Positions 1-9,575 are shown, counted from the stretch's first letter. The stretch: DNA of 64,000 bases from Clostridiales bacterium (GCA_031275485.1 JAISOS010000007.1:1-64000); one strand, 5' to 3'. The notes: generated by a model not told the origin, from the sequence alone. Numbers and translations are program-made.

Positions 1-2651
1 AGCCCGCCCGTCTCCGAGAGAGACGCGGAGCCCCCCCCGCCGTTTACCGAAACCGTGACCCTATACGTCAAAACGGCAAATTCGGCGACGACTTCAATAT
101 CCTCCGCAACGTTCAGAATTGTGTATTTATTATCGACGATATTTTCAAGCGGAACGATTTTGCCGTTGACGGACACTCCCGAGAGATAATAACCGCCGTC
201 GGGCATGAATTCGGCGGTTACTCCGCCCCCGTAATTTACGGTTATGCTCGAGCCGCCCGTCATACCGGACCGGGGAACACCGGAATTATTATCCTCCGTG
301 TCGTCGTAAAAAGCCGACAGTAAAACCGCGCCGCCGCTAGAAACGGACGCGTCCACCGTGAAGGTCATAGGCGAGAAAGCCGCCGAAATAGTCGTCCGCT
401 CTTTTGTGAAATAGCCTTGCACACTGACGCCGGACGGGTTATAGCCGTTCCGGGACATGGTGTAGGTGTTGTTTACCACATCGGTAATCGGAATCGGCGC
501 GCCGTTTATCAGAACTACGGAGAGCTCATATCCCGTGTCGGGCGTGAATATAAATGTTACGTAATCGGCAAGCATAGGACTTATTCCGACGGAGCCGCTC
601 AAAGGGGAGACCGAACCGTTGCCCAAGGATTCCGTCGAGTAATTATAGGTTTGAATGGACGAGAACGACACGTTTACCATAGTATCGGCTTGAATATTTG
701 TCAAAGTATAGGAATTGTTAAGAAGAGCGTCTTTCGGAACGGCGCTATCGTTTACTTTAAAAGAAAACAAATAATATCCGTCGTTCGGCTCGAAAGTAAA
801 GGTCAGATCGGAGCCTCTCGCGACCGTCAGCGTGCCCGTAGGCGAGAGAGTTCCCGTGGTATAGTGCGGCGTGTTCGTCGTTACGGTAACGGTATCTACC
901 GGCTCCGGCGGGTCTACCGGAGGAGGCTCGGGACCGTCCCCCGAATCCCAAAGCGTGGGCGCGACGGCGAAGCCCCAGCCGTAGTTCACGTCGAAGCCCT
1001 CCGCGCCCAAGTCACGCGCGTTGTCCGTCACCGCAGCGATGAGAGTCTGAGCTGTATAGCCCCTGTCAGTGTCGCCGAATACGGCGGCAAAAAGCGCGGC
1101 GACATGCGGCGACGCCATAGACGTGCCGTTAAGAGACTGCCATGCGTTATTTAAATACGCCGAATATATGGATACGCCCGGAGCCGCGACGTCAACCTCG
1201 TCTCCGTAGTTGGAAAACGACGCGCGCGATTTGGAGCTGTTGACTGCGGCGACGGTGACGGCGGCGGGAACCTTCGCCGGGCTGTAGTATTCGGTGTCAT
1301 CGTTCGCGTTGCCCGCCGCGACAACCGTTACTACGCCTTTTTGAGCAAGCGCGTTCTCTATGCGCGCGTTATAAGGTTTGGACGAGGCGCTTTCGCGGTT
1401 TTTGCTGGAAAGGCTCATATTGATGACCTTGATATTATGCGTGGCGGCAATCGACGTGACGTAATCGTAACCGGTCTGCCCCCAAGAGGCAAGCCCCGTT
1501 CCGTCGTCGCCAAGAACCTTTACGGAATAGATCTTTACGTTGGGCAGCGTCAGATCGACCACCGTCCCCGCGACGTGCGTACCGTGTCCGTTCGCGTCCA
1601 TATAGTCGTCCGACGGGACGTTGTTGACAAAGCTCTTACCGCCGGCTATGCGTCCCGAAAAGAATGCGTTGTTATAATCCAAACCCGTGTCGATTACTGC
1701 GACGGTGATTTGAGGGAGCTGCGCGTATGTAGCGTAAAGGTATCTGTTGTAATTGAAAAAATCCATTTGAGTTGCCGCCGCGCCCCACGTCTTGTAGGCG
1801 TAAGCGGACGGATCCGAGCTTACCTGCGGCTCGAAAACCGACTCGCCGCCGCTCTCCGCTTCGCCGTCCGCGCTCTCGACGTCGGACAGCGTTACGATAG
1901 TATCGGGCGTCACGCTTACTATTTTCGGATCCGCGCTCAGCCTGTCGTAAGCTTGCTTCGCGTCGTATTCGCTCGCGTATTGCAAAGCATAGTTGGTTAT
2001 TCCATAGTTCTTATAGCCGTCCGCTCTCGCCGCCGCGTAACCCAAATCCGCGCCGTCGAACGCCTCGACAAGCAAACGCATAGTCTGAAAATCGCGGGAC
2101 AGCAAAAACGAATCATCCTTCTCCGTTACCGAATAACCCAAGGCCTCCGCCGTGTCCGCGAGAGGGACTATCAGTTCGCCGTTTAAAAAGCGCGGAGCGC
2201 CGCCCTTCAAGACGGTCAGCGAGCCGTTGAAATACGCGTGAGAGTTCGAACTTATAAGCTCCGTATAAAAACCGCCCGCTTTAAACTCCGCGTAAGCGCC
2301 GTCGTTCTTCAACTCCAGGCTGACGCCGCCGCTTTCCGTCTTTTCCGCGAAGAAAGCCGCGCTTATATAATGCGCGCCGCCGCTTTCCTCCGTCGTTTCG
2401 GACTTTTTTATCTCGACGTCAGGCTTGTAAAAGCCGCTTACGCTCCCGCCGTTGTATTCCGTAACCAACGCGTTCAGACGTTCGGCATAGTCCAGAATCT
2501 TCTCCGCCGCAGACGCGCTCGAGTTCGCGGACGCGCCCGAATACGAATCTCGGAACGATGCTACATACGGAAACAAGGCAAACGTCAGTATGCCGATAAC
2601 CGCGGCTAACATAACCGCCGCGCTCTTTGAGAGCGGTCTCTTAGTGTGCAT
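1..2651 (-). CDS. Secreted subtilisin-like serine protease (S8) with C-terminal beta-repeats, 3' end outside window
   Basis: The open frame starts at ATG 2651 and runs off the left edge without a stop (883 complete codons). Residues 10-31 form a hydrophobic signal segment after a Lys/Arg N-terminus, so the protein should be exported. Residues about 155-195 resemble a copper-amine-oxidase-like stalk domain, and 218-250 an I9-type propeptide. The S8 catalytic triad is visible: Asp321 in VAVIDTG, His356 in NGHGTHVAG and Ser511 in NGTSMASPH, with oxyanion Asn448 in VAAGN. A Pro-rich linker (574-586) leads to at least three degenerate repeats of 75-95 residues, each with a GYYL/GYEL-type motif followed by a V.[VI]NG strand, like bacterial InlB/Big-type wall repeats, and a fourth begins at the edge. 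Role inferred: extracellular or wall-attached proteolysis. Any sorting signal lies outside the window. Confidence 0.93.
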   Translation of the reverse strand, partial: MHTKRPLSKSAAVMLAAVIGILTFALFPYVASFRDSYSGASANSSASAAEKILDYAERLNALVTEYNGGSVSGFYKPDVEIKKSETTEESGGAHYISAAFFAEKTESGGVSLELKNDGAYAEFKAGGFYTELISSNSHAYFNGSLTVLKGGAPRFLNGELIVPLADTAEALGYSVTEKDDSFLLSRDFQTMRLLVEAFDGADLGYAAARADGYKNYGITNYALQYASEYDAKQAYDRLSADPKIVSVTPDTIVTLSDVESADGEAESGGESVFEPQVSSDPSAYAYKTWGAAATQMDFFNYNRYLYATYAQLPQITVAVIDTGLDYNNAFFSGRIAGGKSFVNNVPSDDYMDANGHGTHVAGTVVDLTLPNVKIYSVKVLGDDGTGLASWGQTGYDYVTSIAATHNIKVINMSLSSKNRESASSKPYNARIENALAQKGVVTVVAAGNANDDTEYYSPAKVPAAVTVAAVNSSKSRASFSNYGDEVDVAAPGVSIYSAYLNNAWQSLNGTSMASPHVAALFAAVFGDTDRGYTAQTLIAAVTDNARDLGAEGFDVNYGWGFAVAPTLWDSGDGPEPPPVDPPEPVDTVTVTTNTPHYTTGTLSPTGTLTVARGSDLTFTFEPNDGYYLFSFKVNDSAVPKDALLNNSYTLTNIQADTMVNVSFSSIQTYNYSTESLGNGSVSPLSGSVGISPMLADYVTFIFTPDTGYELSVVLINGAPIPITDVVNNTYTMSRNGYNPSGVSVQGYFTKERTTISAAFSPMTFTVDASVSSGGAVLLSAFYDDTEDNNSGVPRSGMTGGSSITVNYGGGVTAEFMPDGGYYLSGVSVNGKIVPLENIVDNKYTILNVAEDIEVVAEFAVLTYRVTVSVNGGGGSASLSETGG

Positions 2652-2670
2652 TATTTTTCCCCTTTTTTAA

Positions 2671-2730
2671 GAGTGCGAGGGAAACCTTTTGTTGAAAAAA
2701 GACATCCCCACGCGTCTCTTTCAAAAAAAT
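2671..2730. repeat. R1 dispersed hairpin, copy 1
   Basis: Imperfect palindrome of the R1 family (core arms GAAACCTTTTG / CAAAAGGTTTC, flanked by GCGCG and CTCTTTCCAAAAAA). This copy is degenerate on its right arm. It lies just upstream of the protease start. Confidence 0.7.
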
Positions 2731-2953
2731 TTGATATTTTTGTATTTTAATTAAATCAAGACGCGGTCAAAAGCTCGTTTCCATAGATTAAAACGTCATA
2801 CTTTTAAGGGATTTCCACGGTTTTTAAGGCGTTTTTCGAGAGCTTTCGGCTAAGCCGTCAAACGGCGATATATTCCGCTTCCCTTTCGTTTAAGACCTTT
2901 TCGCTTTTGGACTGCGGACACTATACGAAACTTTTATTTGTAACCGGAGATGC

Positions 2954-3109
2954 GGCGTGTTCGCGTAACGAAAACGAGAGGATTTCAGGCGGGTTCCGTG
3001 TCTCTCGAGGCGTTTAACTATGCGCCGCCACGCGGGGGGGGGGGACAACGCCGAAAAGGGTCAAAATAAAGTCAAAAAACACGACGTTCACGCTTTATGT
3101 GAACACGCC
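2954..3109. repeat. R2 MITE-like element, copy A (156 bp)
   Basis: Begins GGCGTGTTCGCGTAA and ends TTATGTGAACACGCC, giving imperfect terminal inverted repeats. The body is shared with copies at 5420, 18587 and 31150 (for example AAAACG..AGGATTT, GGCGTTTAAC, ACAACGCCGAAA). No ORF. The surrounding gap 2731-3563 holds no other gene that I can support. Confidence 0.75.
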
Positions 3110-3563
3110 CTAAAATTCGGAACTCTCAATATTTTATAATACCAACCTTATCAGCGGTAATAGTATGCGATAAAACGTAATTAATAAATATAAATACTTC
3201 ATAAGTATAGCATAAATTTCCCTTTTTGTAAAGCCGTATAATGTAATTTTTAGATGATTTTTGTTTCAACACAATAGACGCGTCAGGTTACGGCCGTCAT
3301 AAAACCCACATAATAATAGCCGCGCTTACGGTTTTTTGCGGCGCTTTCTTATTCGAGATTATGTTGACCTTATCCGTAATGAAGCCTGGTTTTAGACGGT
3401 TTTTGCGTCAGGCAAGACTGCGTTTTCGACAAAACGCGGACTCCGCCGCGTCGGAAAAAACAACGTAGCCTTACGCGAAAGGAAACAAAATACGACTGTC
3501 GTGATAGCGTCAACGCACGCCCGTATATACCGAGATTTTCACCATATTCTATAAAAAATTTTG

Positions 3564-3609
3564 TATAACAAATCCCGCTCCTTTAAAAAAGGGGGCGGGA
3601 TTTGTTATA
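3564..3609. terminator. Strong stem-loop, likely terminator
   Basis: Perfect arms TATAACAAATCCCGC and GCGGGATTTGTTATA (15 bp) around a 16-nt loop. It sits about 230 bp past the rubrerythrin stop and before the protease, so it probably ends the rubrerythrin transcript. Confidence 0.65.
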
Positions 3610-3840
3610 TAATCGTTAAAATCGGGATTGCGGCGGATATAATCGCTGAATTTTCGCCGTAAGCGGCGGATTCTTTTTCGCATAAATACGCGTCTTTATC
3701 CCCGCATGTTTCAGCAAAAAGCCGCGTCCGCGTTTTGTGTCTTTAAATCCTTTAAAAACGCCGCACCGCCCGTCGCGCCTGTTTGCCGCCGCATAGCAGA
3801 CTTTCACCGCGCCCTTTTCCAAAAAATTCACCGCCGAAAA

Positions 3841-4383
3841 TCAATAATTCGCGGGATTTAATTCAAAATACGCCCTCGGGTGCGAGCAGACCGGGCATTG
3901 CTCCGGCGCTTCGTCGCCGTAATGGATGTGACCGCAATTTCTGCAATGCCACGCCTTTTTTTCCTCTCTTTTAAACACCGCGCCATTTTCTATATTCGCG
4001 AAGAAACTTTCGTATCTTTTCTCATGATTTTTTTCGACCGCCGCCACGCCCGCGAACAGCTTGGCTATATCGTCAAAGCCCTCCTCTTTCGCCGTCGCGG
4101 CAAATTCCTTATACATAGTCGTCCACTCGTAGTTTTCTCCGCTCGCCGCGTCCTTCAAATTGACCGCCGTCTCGGGTACGCCGCCGCCGTGCAGCGCCTT
4201 AAACCACAGCTTTGCGTGTTCCTTTTCATTTTGGGACGTTTCGTTAAAAATTTCGGCAATCTGCTCATAGCCGTCCTTTTTGGCGCGGCTCGCGTAGTAT
4301 TGGTATTTGATTGCCGCCATACTTTCTCCCGCGAAAGCGGCGGAGAGATTTGCTTCGGTTTTCGAGCCTTTCAACTCTTTCAT
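3841..4383 (-). CDS. rbr: Rubrerythrin
   Basis: 180 residues, a typical rubrerythrin length. The N-terminal ferritin-like four-helix domain carries the diiron ligands in the AAFAGESMA and NEKEHAKLW segments and again in KEEGFDDIA and EKNHEKRY. The C-terminal rubredoxin-like Fe(Cys)4 domain has CRNCG and CPVCS. In anaerobes this cytoplasmic enzyme reduces hydrogen peroxide to water using electrons from rubredoxin or NAD(P)H systems. The start at ATG 4383 is preceded by GGAGGT. It appears to be a single-gene unit, followed by the hairpin at 3564-3609. Confidence 0.97.
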   Translation of the reverse strand: MKELKGSKTEANLSAAFAGESMAAIKYQYYASRAKKDGYEQIAEIFNETSQNEKEHAKLWFKALHGGGVPETAVNLKDAASGENYEWTTMYKEFAATAKEEGFDDIAKLFAGVAAVEKNHEKRYESFFANIENGAVFKREEKKAWHCRNCGHIHYGDEAPEQCPVCSHPRAYFELNPANY

Positions 4384-4530
4384 AATGGTACCTCCGTCAT
4401 TTTAAAATTAAAAATATTTATCGATATCAGACTTATCCGCATAACGCCGTAACCGGTAAGTCTGTTTTATCCTTATCGGCGCGGTAGCAGACTGTCCGCC
4501 GCAGGAATTTCAATCGGCGGCGCCCGCCGT

Positions 4531-5304
4531 TCAGCGGTACGCGATACTCTCGTCCTTAGGCGGTTCTATACCCCGCCGCCCGCACGCCTCAAGCAATTCT
4601 TTCGGTAGAAAAATCCGCATATCCGGATCGTTTAGCGAAACAAATTTATATACGTATCCGTCCGCCGTCAGAATTTTAATCGGAAGCGATTCCTTGTCTA
4701 TCCAAAGGACCGATTTACCCGAAAGCCGCGAGGTCATACGCCCAACGCGCGCCGTTTTTATTTTATATCCGCCGTCGCGCGCGGGCGAGGCTTCCATATT
4801 CCCCGTCATACGGCCGTATCCCAATTTGGCGCTCATAAAATCGTCGCGGAAATATTCTTTTTCAATATTGCGGCGGTTGTCCACGCAAACAAGCCCGTTT
4901 CCGCCGCAGTAATAAATCGTATATTTTTTATTGATATAAAAGACAATATTTTTACCGTTCCGTCTCAAAAGATACGCGTCGGATATATTAGTATAACGTT
5001 TAATGAGAAAAATCAAAACGCCGCCCGCTAAAATCAAGATAAAACCGCCGGTAATCAAAGCGATAAACGAGCCGCCGCGATATCGATATTGACAGCCGTA
5101 ACCGATAACGGCAAGCGCGCCGAGTATCATATACGCCAAACCGACGACGGTAACGACTGAGATTTTTTCGCTTACGACGGCGCGGCATGATCTCAGTTTC
5201 GAATACGACAGCCGGACAAGCTCCGACGCGGAGCTTCCGCGAAACGGTTTATCCGTATGTTTTTCGTTATTTACTTTTCCCGCCGTTTCGCATCGTTTAT
5301 TCAT
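4531..5304 (-). CDS. Hypothetical protein with two membrane segments
   Basis: 257 residues. A basic cytoplasmic N-terminus of about 47 residues is followed by two hydrophobic helices (about 48-70 and 79-101) and a soluble C-terminal domain of about 155 residues rich in Tyr, Lys and Arg. That domain contains GYKIKTARVGRMTSRLSG and LWIDKESLPIKIL, which read like beta-strands of the kind found in LolA/outer-membrane-carrier or bacterial PH-type domains; this is a weak impression only. ATG 5304 has GGAG nine bases upstream. It lies between rubrerythrin and galU, and the context gives no functional clue. I do not recognise the family. Confidence 0.7.
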   Translation of the reverse strand: MNKRCETAGKVNNEKHTDKPFRGSSASELVRLSYSKLRSCRAVVSEKISVVTVVGLAYMILGALAVIGYGCQYRYRGGSFIALITGGFILILAGGVLIFLIKRYTNISDAYLLRRNGKNIVFYINKKYTIYYCGGNGLVCVDNRRNIEKEYFRDDFMSAKLGYGRMTGNMEASPARDGGYKIKTARVGRMTSRLSGKSVLWIDKESLPIKILTADGYVYKFVSLNDPDMRIFLPKELLEACGRRGIEPPKDESIAYR

Positions 5305-5419
5305 ACATGCCGCTCCGTTTCCGGCAATATCCGGATTACTTCCGTTTTCACGCCGATTATCCGCGTATCTTCCGCTCCGTTTTAAGAGCCTGTTTTCAGT
5401 AATTAAAAAAGGATTCCGA

Positions 5420-5563
5420 ATTATACGATTCGCATAAACGAAAACGATGGGATTCTATTTTGTTTCCGCGCCTTTCAAGGCGTTTAACTGCGAGACGAGA
5501 TAACGGCGAAAGGGGGTAAACAAGCGCAAAAAACGCGCCGTTCACGCTTTATGTGAACACGCC
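5420..5563. repeat. R2 MITE-like element, copy B (left end degenerate)
   Basis: Shares the body and the right terminus (CGTTCACGCTTTATGTGAACACGCC spans 5539-5563) with the other R2 copies. The left terminus is eroded. The right end abuts the galU stop codon exactly. Confidence 0.7.
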
Positions 5564-6454
5564 TTAATTATCCCCGCCGCCGCGATTGAGCTCGCTCAGA
5601 TATTTTTTCAGTTCCCCGCCCGCGCGTTTATCGCGCAAACCGTATTCGATGTTGGCTATAAGAAAACCAACCCTGTCGCCTATATCGTATCTCTCGCCCT
5701 CAAATTCATAGGCATACGCGCCAGCCTCTCTCGCGACAAGATCTATAGCATCCGTCAAAAATACCTCGTTATTTCTAAGCGCGGTGCGCTCCAGCGCGTC
5801 GAATATATCCGGCGTCAGCACAAACCGCCCGAGACTCGCAAGATTAGACGGCAGAGCGTTTATGTCCGACGGCTTCTCGACTATACCTTTTATCTCGGTG
5901 TACCGCCCCTTGACCGCGCCTTTTTTTATGACGCCGCATTTTAAGGCGGTTTTGTCGCTCACACTCTGCACGCCCACAACGGACAGCCGCGTTTTTTCGT
6001 AAGCCTCTATCAGCTGTCTTGTGCAAGGCTTGTTAGCGTTATAAATCACGTCGTCGGCGAACAGCACCGCGAACGGCTCGTCCTTCACAAAGCTCCGCGC
6101 CAATCCCACCGCCGCGCCCGACCCTCTCATCTCCTTTTGCCGGACGTATGTAAATTCGGCGTCGAGATGACTCATTAGAACGGTTTTCAGATCGTCGGTC
6201 CTGTCGAAGCGTTTCAGCAGATTTTCCAATTCGTAATTTTTATCGAAATGATCCTCGATACATCTTTTAAAGCGGTTGGCGATTATCAGGATTTCCTTTA
6301 TTCCCGAATCGACCGCTTCCTCGACGATATATTGAACGGCGGGCTTATCTACAATCGGCAACATTTCTTTGGGCACGGATTTTGTAATCGGCAAAAAACG
6401 TGTCCCAAATCCGGCGGCCGGAATAACCGCCTTTCTTACGGTCAACTTATCCAT
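5564..6454 (-). CDS. galU: UTP--glucose-1-phosphate uridylyltransferase
   Basis: Makes UDP-glucose from UTP and glucose-1-phosphate, supplying envelope glycans. The nucleotide-binding motif AVIPAAGFGTRFLP is at the N-terminus, followed by KSVPKEMLPIVDKP and VEEAVDSGIKEILI. Later come FAVLFADDVI and GIVEKP, all typical of GalU/HasC. I start at ATG 6454 (296 residues, the family's usual length) rather than the longer open frame to 6502, because AGGAAG precedes it and a promoter (6482-6510) overlaps the longer version. The gene stands alone with the R2 element directly at its stop. Confidence 0.95.
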   Translation of the reverse strand: MDKLTVRKAVIPAAGFGTRFLPITKSVPKEMLPIVDKPAVQYIVEEAVDSGIKEILIIANRFKRCIEDHFDKNYELENLLKRFDRTDDLKTVLMSHLDAEFTYVRQKEMRGSGAAVGLARSFVKDEPFAVLFADDVIYNANKPCTRQLIEAYEKTRLSVVGVQSVSDKTALKCGVIKKGAVKGRYTEIKGIVEKPSDINALPSNLASLGRFVLTPDIFDALERTALRNNEVFLTDAIDLVAREAGAYAYEFEGERYDIGDRVGFLIANIEYGLRDKRAGGELKKYLSELNRGGGDN

Positions 6455-6481
6455 ATTTCGGCTTCCTTCATACGCGTATAT

Positions 6482-6510
6482 ATTATATAACGTTTCCGTC
6501 AAATTTGCAA
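6482..6510 (-). promoter_or_regulatory. galU promoter
   Basis: On the minus strand, -35 TTGCAA (6505-6510), a 17-bp spacer and -10 TATAAT (6482-6487), placing transcription start about 20 bp before ATG 6454. Confidence 0.75.
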
Positions 6511-6615
6511 TAGTAAAATAATAATTTTATGTAAATTTAAAACTCAACCCGCCAGAACGCCGTAATAAAGATATATAATCCGTTTAAGTATTACGGGATT
6601 TAAGATTTTTCATAA

Positions 6616-6678
6616 TATATAAATAGATTATGTATTACGAAATATGACATTTTTCATAATACATAATCTGTTTATATA
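6616..6678. repeat. AT-rich near-perfect inverted repeat
   Basis: Two 26-bp arms (6616-6641 and 6653-6678) match as inverted repeats with two mismatches around an 11-bp spacer; the inner part AGATTATGTATTA / TAATACATAATCT is perfect. There is no T-tract, so it is not a standard terminator. It lies between the galU promoter and the murA 3' end. The rest of the gap, 6679-6831, holds half of an R1 element (about 6730-6758) and nothing else recognised. Confidence 0.7.
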
Positions 6679-6831
6679 TTGCTAAACGCAGCGTCCTGCG
6701 GAATATTCCGTATTTCCTCTCCGAATCGTTAAAGTTTTTTGAAAAGGGCGCGGTGAAAGCCTTAGGGCGACGAGGCTTTTTGCCGGAATACGTGAGGAAA
6801 ATACGCGCCAGATAAGTTCGGAAAGGGCTCT

Positions 6832-8124
6832 CTATTTATCGAATATTTTCCTAAGCGGCTTTCTCGAACATTCGGCTACGCGGACTATGTCCGCGCCCAG
6901 TTCCCTCAGAGTTTCCTCAAAATTTTCATAGCCCCTGTCGATACGTTCGGCGTAATTCACTACGCTTATTCCATCGGCTTTCAGCGCGGCGACGGCAAGG
7001 GCGGCTCCGCAGCGCAGGTCATGCGCGGTTACTTCCGCGCCGCGAAGTCTATCGACGCCGCGTATCAGCGCGGTTCTGCCGTCAATATATATTTTTGCGC
7101 CCATCTTTTCCAATTCGACGGCGTGATTAAAGCGGTTTTCAAATATCCTTTCCGTTATGCGCGTAACGCCGTCGCAGACCGCCGCAAGCGCGGTTATTTG
7201 CGGCTGTAAATCCGTAGGAAAGGACGGGTACGGATCGGTCGCTATGTCTGGCAGCGCGCCGAGCCGCCCGCCGCTCTTTATTTTTATGTAATCCGAGCCG
7301 CATTCTATATCGCAATAATTGTTTTTCAACGCCCCGAATAACGCCGCGAGCTGATACGGGCGGCAATTTTGCACTGTCAATTCCCCTCCGCAGACTGCGG
7401 CGGCTATGACCAGCGTGCCCGCGACAATTCTGTCGGGCACGGGCGCGTATGCCGCGCCCGACAATTTTTTCACGCCCTTAACGGTTATTACGGACGTGCC
7501 CGCGCCGCTCACGTCCGCGCCCATAGCGTTCAAAAGATTTTGGAGGTCGGTTATTTCCGGCTCTTTTGCGGCATTCGATATGCGCGTCGTACCATCCGCG
7601 CAAACGGCCGCCATCATAATATTTTGGGTCGCCCCCACGCTCGGAAAACCGAAAACTATGTCGCCGCCGCGCATCTCGGACGCATCGCACACTATGGCGT
7701 TTTGATTTTCGGCGATTTTCACGTTCAAGCTTCGCAACGCGCTAAGGTGTATATCGACGGGTCTTTCGCCGATCGCGCAGCCGCCCGGCAAATAAATCCG
7801 CGCCCTTTTAAAGCGCGACAGCATAGGACCCAACAGCACGAATGACGATCGCAAGCTTTCGGCGAGTTTTTTCGATATATTCGTATTCAAAGCGTTTTTC
7901 GCGTTGATAAAAATATCCTCGCCGTTGTAGAGCGCCTTCGCGCCCAAGCCATTTATTATTTTCAGCTTGTTCGCGATGTCGGTGAGATCGGGGCAGTTTT
8001 TTAAAACGACGTCGTCCTCCGTAAGCACGGACGCGGCGATTAGCGCGAGAACGGAATTTTTCGCCGCTTTCAATCGGACGGAGCCGCGCAGTCGATTTCC
8101 GCCCTTTATTATATATTTGTGCAT
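6832..8124 (-). CDS. murA: UDP-N-acetylglucosamine 1-carboxyvinyltransferase
   Basis: First committed step of peptidoglycan synthesis: transfers enolpyruvate from PEP to UDP-GlcNAc in the cytoplasm. The N-terminus HKYIIKGGNRLRGSVRLKAAKNS, here at 8121-8053, carries the substrate-binding Lys-Asn pair (AAKNS). The catalytic cysteine lies in LPGGCAIGERPVDIH, the fosfomycin target residue. The middle PSFPTDLQPQ and the end GYENFEETLRELGA are family-typical. The open frame extends upstream to 8289, but ATG 8124 has GAGGAG ten bases ahead and gives the usual length (430 residues). It lies downstream of ftsW and murD on the same strand, without murG. Confidence 0.95.
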   Translation of the reverse strand: MHKYIIKGGNRLRGSVRLKAAKNSVLALIAASVLTEDDVVLKNCPDLTDIANKLKIINGLGAKALYNGEDIFINAKNALNTNISKKLAESLRSSFVLLGPMLSRFKRARIYLPGGCAIGERPVDIHLSALRSLNVKIAENQNAIVCDASEMRGGDIVFGFPSVGATQNIMMAAVCADGTTRISNAAKEPEITDLQNLLNAMGADVSGAGTSVITVKGVKKLSGAAYAPVPDRIVAGTLVIAAAVCGGELTVQNCRPYQLAALFGALKNNYCDIECGSDYIKIKSGGRLGALPDIATDPYPSFPTDLQPQITALAAVCDGVTRITERIFENRFNHAVELEKMGAKIYIDGRTALIRGVDRLRGAEVTAHDLRCGAALAVAALKADGISVVNYAERIDRGYENFEETLRELGADIVRVAECSRKPLRKIFDK

Positions 8125-8211
8125 ATGTAAGCAACTCCTCGCTGTCGGATATATAATATATATGAAAAGCGGCGTCTTATTGTTAATCATGACCACGTTC
8201 ATGCGGATTTG

Positions 8212-8334
8212 ATATGGATTTTTTATATACTTTTTATTTATTTTACTACGGTACAAAGCGCGGTAATCCCGCGATTTTTCGTTCTTCATATAATATGGAA
8301 TTTTTATATATTTTTTAATTTATTTTATGCCGTA
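8212..8334. repeat. AT-rich direct repeats upstream of murA
   Basis: Segments of about 44 bp starting near 8212 (GATATGGATTTTTTATATAC) and 8291 (ATATGGAATTTTTATATATT) are near-identical and both end in GCCGTAC/CGGTAC-like sequence. A shorter third part starts near 8381. They lie between the ftsW stop and the murA start. Confidence 0.55.
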
Positions 8335-8412
8335 CAATATGTATAATCCACAACTTATGTCTTCCCTTGTTCAGCCGTATAGGATATAGATTTTTTATGC
8401 CTGCCGCATGAA

Positions 8413-9543
8413 CTATATCCGCGTCCTTATTCCGCGAAGCCCGACGACCAACGGGTTTTTCCGCGCCGATATATTCATTGCCAGGCCGATCGCCGCCATA
8501 TACGCAAGTAGTGAGCTACCGCCCGCGCTCATAAACGGCAACGGCAGACCCGTAGGAGGTATCGAGCCGCTTACGACGGCTATATTTATCGCGGTCTGCA
8601 CGGCGATGAGCGACGCGACGCCCGCGGCAAGATACGCGTCGAATTTGCTTTCCGCCCGAATCGCCGCCCGCGATATCCTAGCTATCAAAAATACGAACAA
8701 AAGAATGGTAATGCACGAACCGAACAGCCCCAACTCCTCGCCGATTATGGAAAAGATAAAATCCGATTCTGAAAACGGCAAAAACAGATATTTTTGGCGC
8801 GAATTGAACAGTCCCACTCCGAAAAAACCGCCCGAACCCAGAGCGTAATAGGATTGAATCAGCTGATAACCCTCCGCCTTAGGCGACGCCCACGGATCGA
8901 GGAACGCCGTAAGGCGGCTCATTCTGTACGGTTCCAAAACTATCATAAGAATTACGCCTGCGGCTATCGGCAAAAGTAGCAGAATAAGCGTCTTAATCTT
9001 CATGCCGCCGATGAGGAGCATAATCAGCATTACCAGCCCGACGCACATAGTAATCGACATATTCGGCTCGAGTATAATAAGCGCGCACATACATCCGCCC
9101 GCAAGGAAAACCGGAACCGTATTTTTAAATTTATTCATATCGTGAACGGACATTTCCGCCGCCGCGTATATTATAAAGCCGAATTTGGAAATTTCGGAGG
9201 GTTGCAGCGTCGTAAATCCCAAATTTATCCATCTCGCCGCACCGTAATTGCTTACGGAAAGACCCGGCACAAAAACCGACGCGAGCAGAATGAGAGAAAA
9301 CGCGAGAACAACATAACGGAACTTAACCAAGCGCTTTAAGTCTAAAAAACCTATCCCGAACATCACGATAAGCCCGGCGGTCAATGCGACCGCCTGTTTT
9401 TTTACATAAAAAAAGGCGTCGCCGTAGGAAAACTCCGCGCCGTAGGAGCTTGCGGAATATATCATCAAAATCCCGAACAGCGCGAGGCATACCGTTAGCG
9501 CGGGGATCCAAAAATCACCCTTTAATTTCAAACTTTTTGTCAT
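8413..9543 (-). CDS. ftsW: FtsW/RodA-type lipid II polymerase (SEDS protein)
   Basis: 376 residues with about ten hydrophobic segments. Family landmarks are IMIYSASSYGA in the first helix, GFTTLQPSEISKFGFI, ILLEPNMSITM-like sequence after the fourth region, the loop YQLIQSYYALGSGGFFGVGLFNSRQK, FSESDFIFSIIGEELG, and GLPLPFMSAGGSSLLAY near the end. These are SEDS glycosyltransferase signatures; FtsW polymerises lipid II at the septum with its partner transpeptidase. Its place between murD and murA favours FtsW over RodA or SpoVE, though SpoVE is close in sequence. The RBS AAGGAA before ATG 9543 lies inside a small hairpin (9551-9570). Confidence 0.9.
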   Translation of the reverse strand: MTKSLKLKGDFWIPALTVCLALFGILMIYSASSYGAEFSYGDAFFYVKKQAVALTAGLIVMFGIGFLDLKRLVKFRYVVLAFSLILLASVFVPGLSVSNYGAARWINLGFTTLQPSEISKFGFIIYAAAEMSVHDMNKFKNTVPVFLAGGCMCALIILEPNMSITMCVGLVMLIMLLIGGMKIKTLILLLLPIAAGVILMIVLEPYRMSRLTAFLDPWASPKAEGYQLIQSYYALGSGGFFGVGLFNSRQKYLFLPFSESDFIFSIIGEELGLFGSCITILLFVFLIARISRAAIRAESKFDAYLAAGVASLIAVQTAINIAVVSGSIPPTGLPLPFMSAGGSSLLAYMAAIGLAMNISARKNPLVVGLRGIRTRI

Positions 9544-9550
9544 ACATAAA

Positions 9551-9570
9551 TTCCTTTTTGAAAAAAGGAA
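9551..9570 (-). promoter_or_regulatory. Hairpin enclosing the ftsW ribosome binding site
   Basis: On the minus strand TTCCTTTTTTCAAAAAGGAA folds on itself, pairing the AAGGAA ribosome binding site of ftsW. It may dampen translation; this is inference from the sequence only. Confidence 0.45.
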
Positions 9571-9575
9571 ACATT

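Noticed and set aside
1341-2186. Long plus-strand open frames opposite the protease (also 417-1154 and 2238-2609)
   Set aside because: They are antisense to a protease frame with an intact catalytic triad; Arg/Val-rich composition is typical of a shadow frame.
3616-3831. 71-codon minus-strand frame just past rubrerythrin (GTG start)
   Set aside because: No ribosome binding site, basic low-information protein, and it overlaps the run-up to a terminator hairpin; likely chance.
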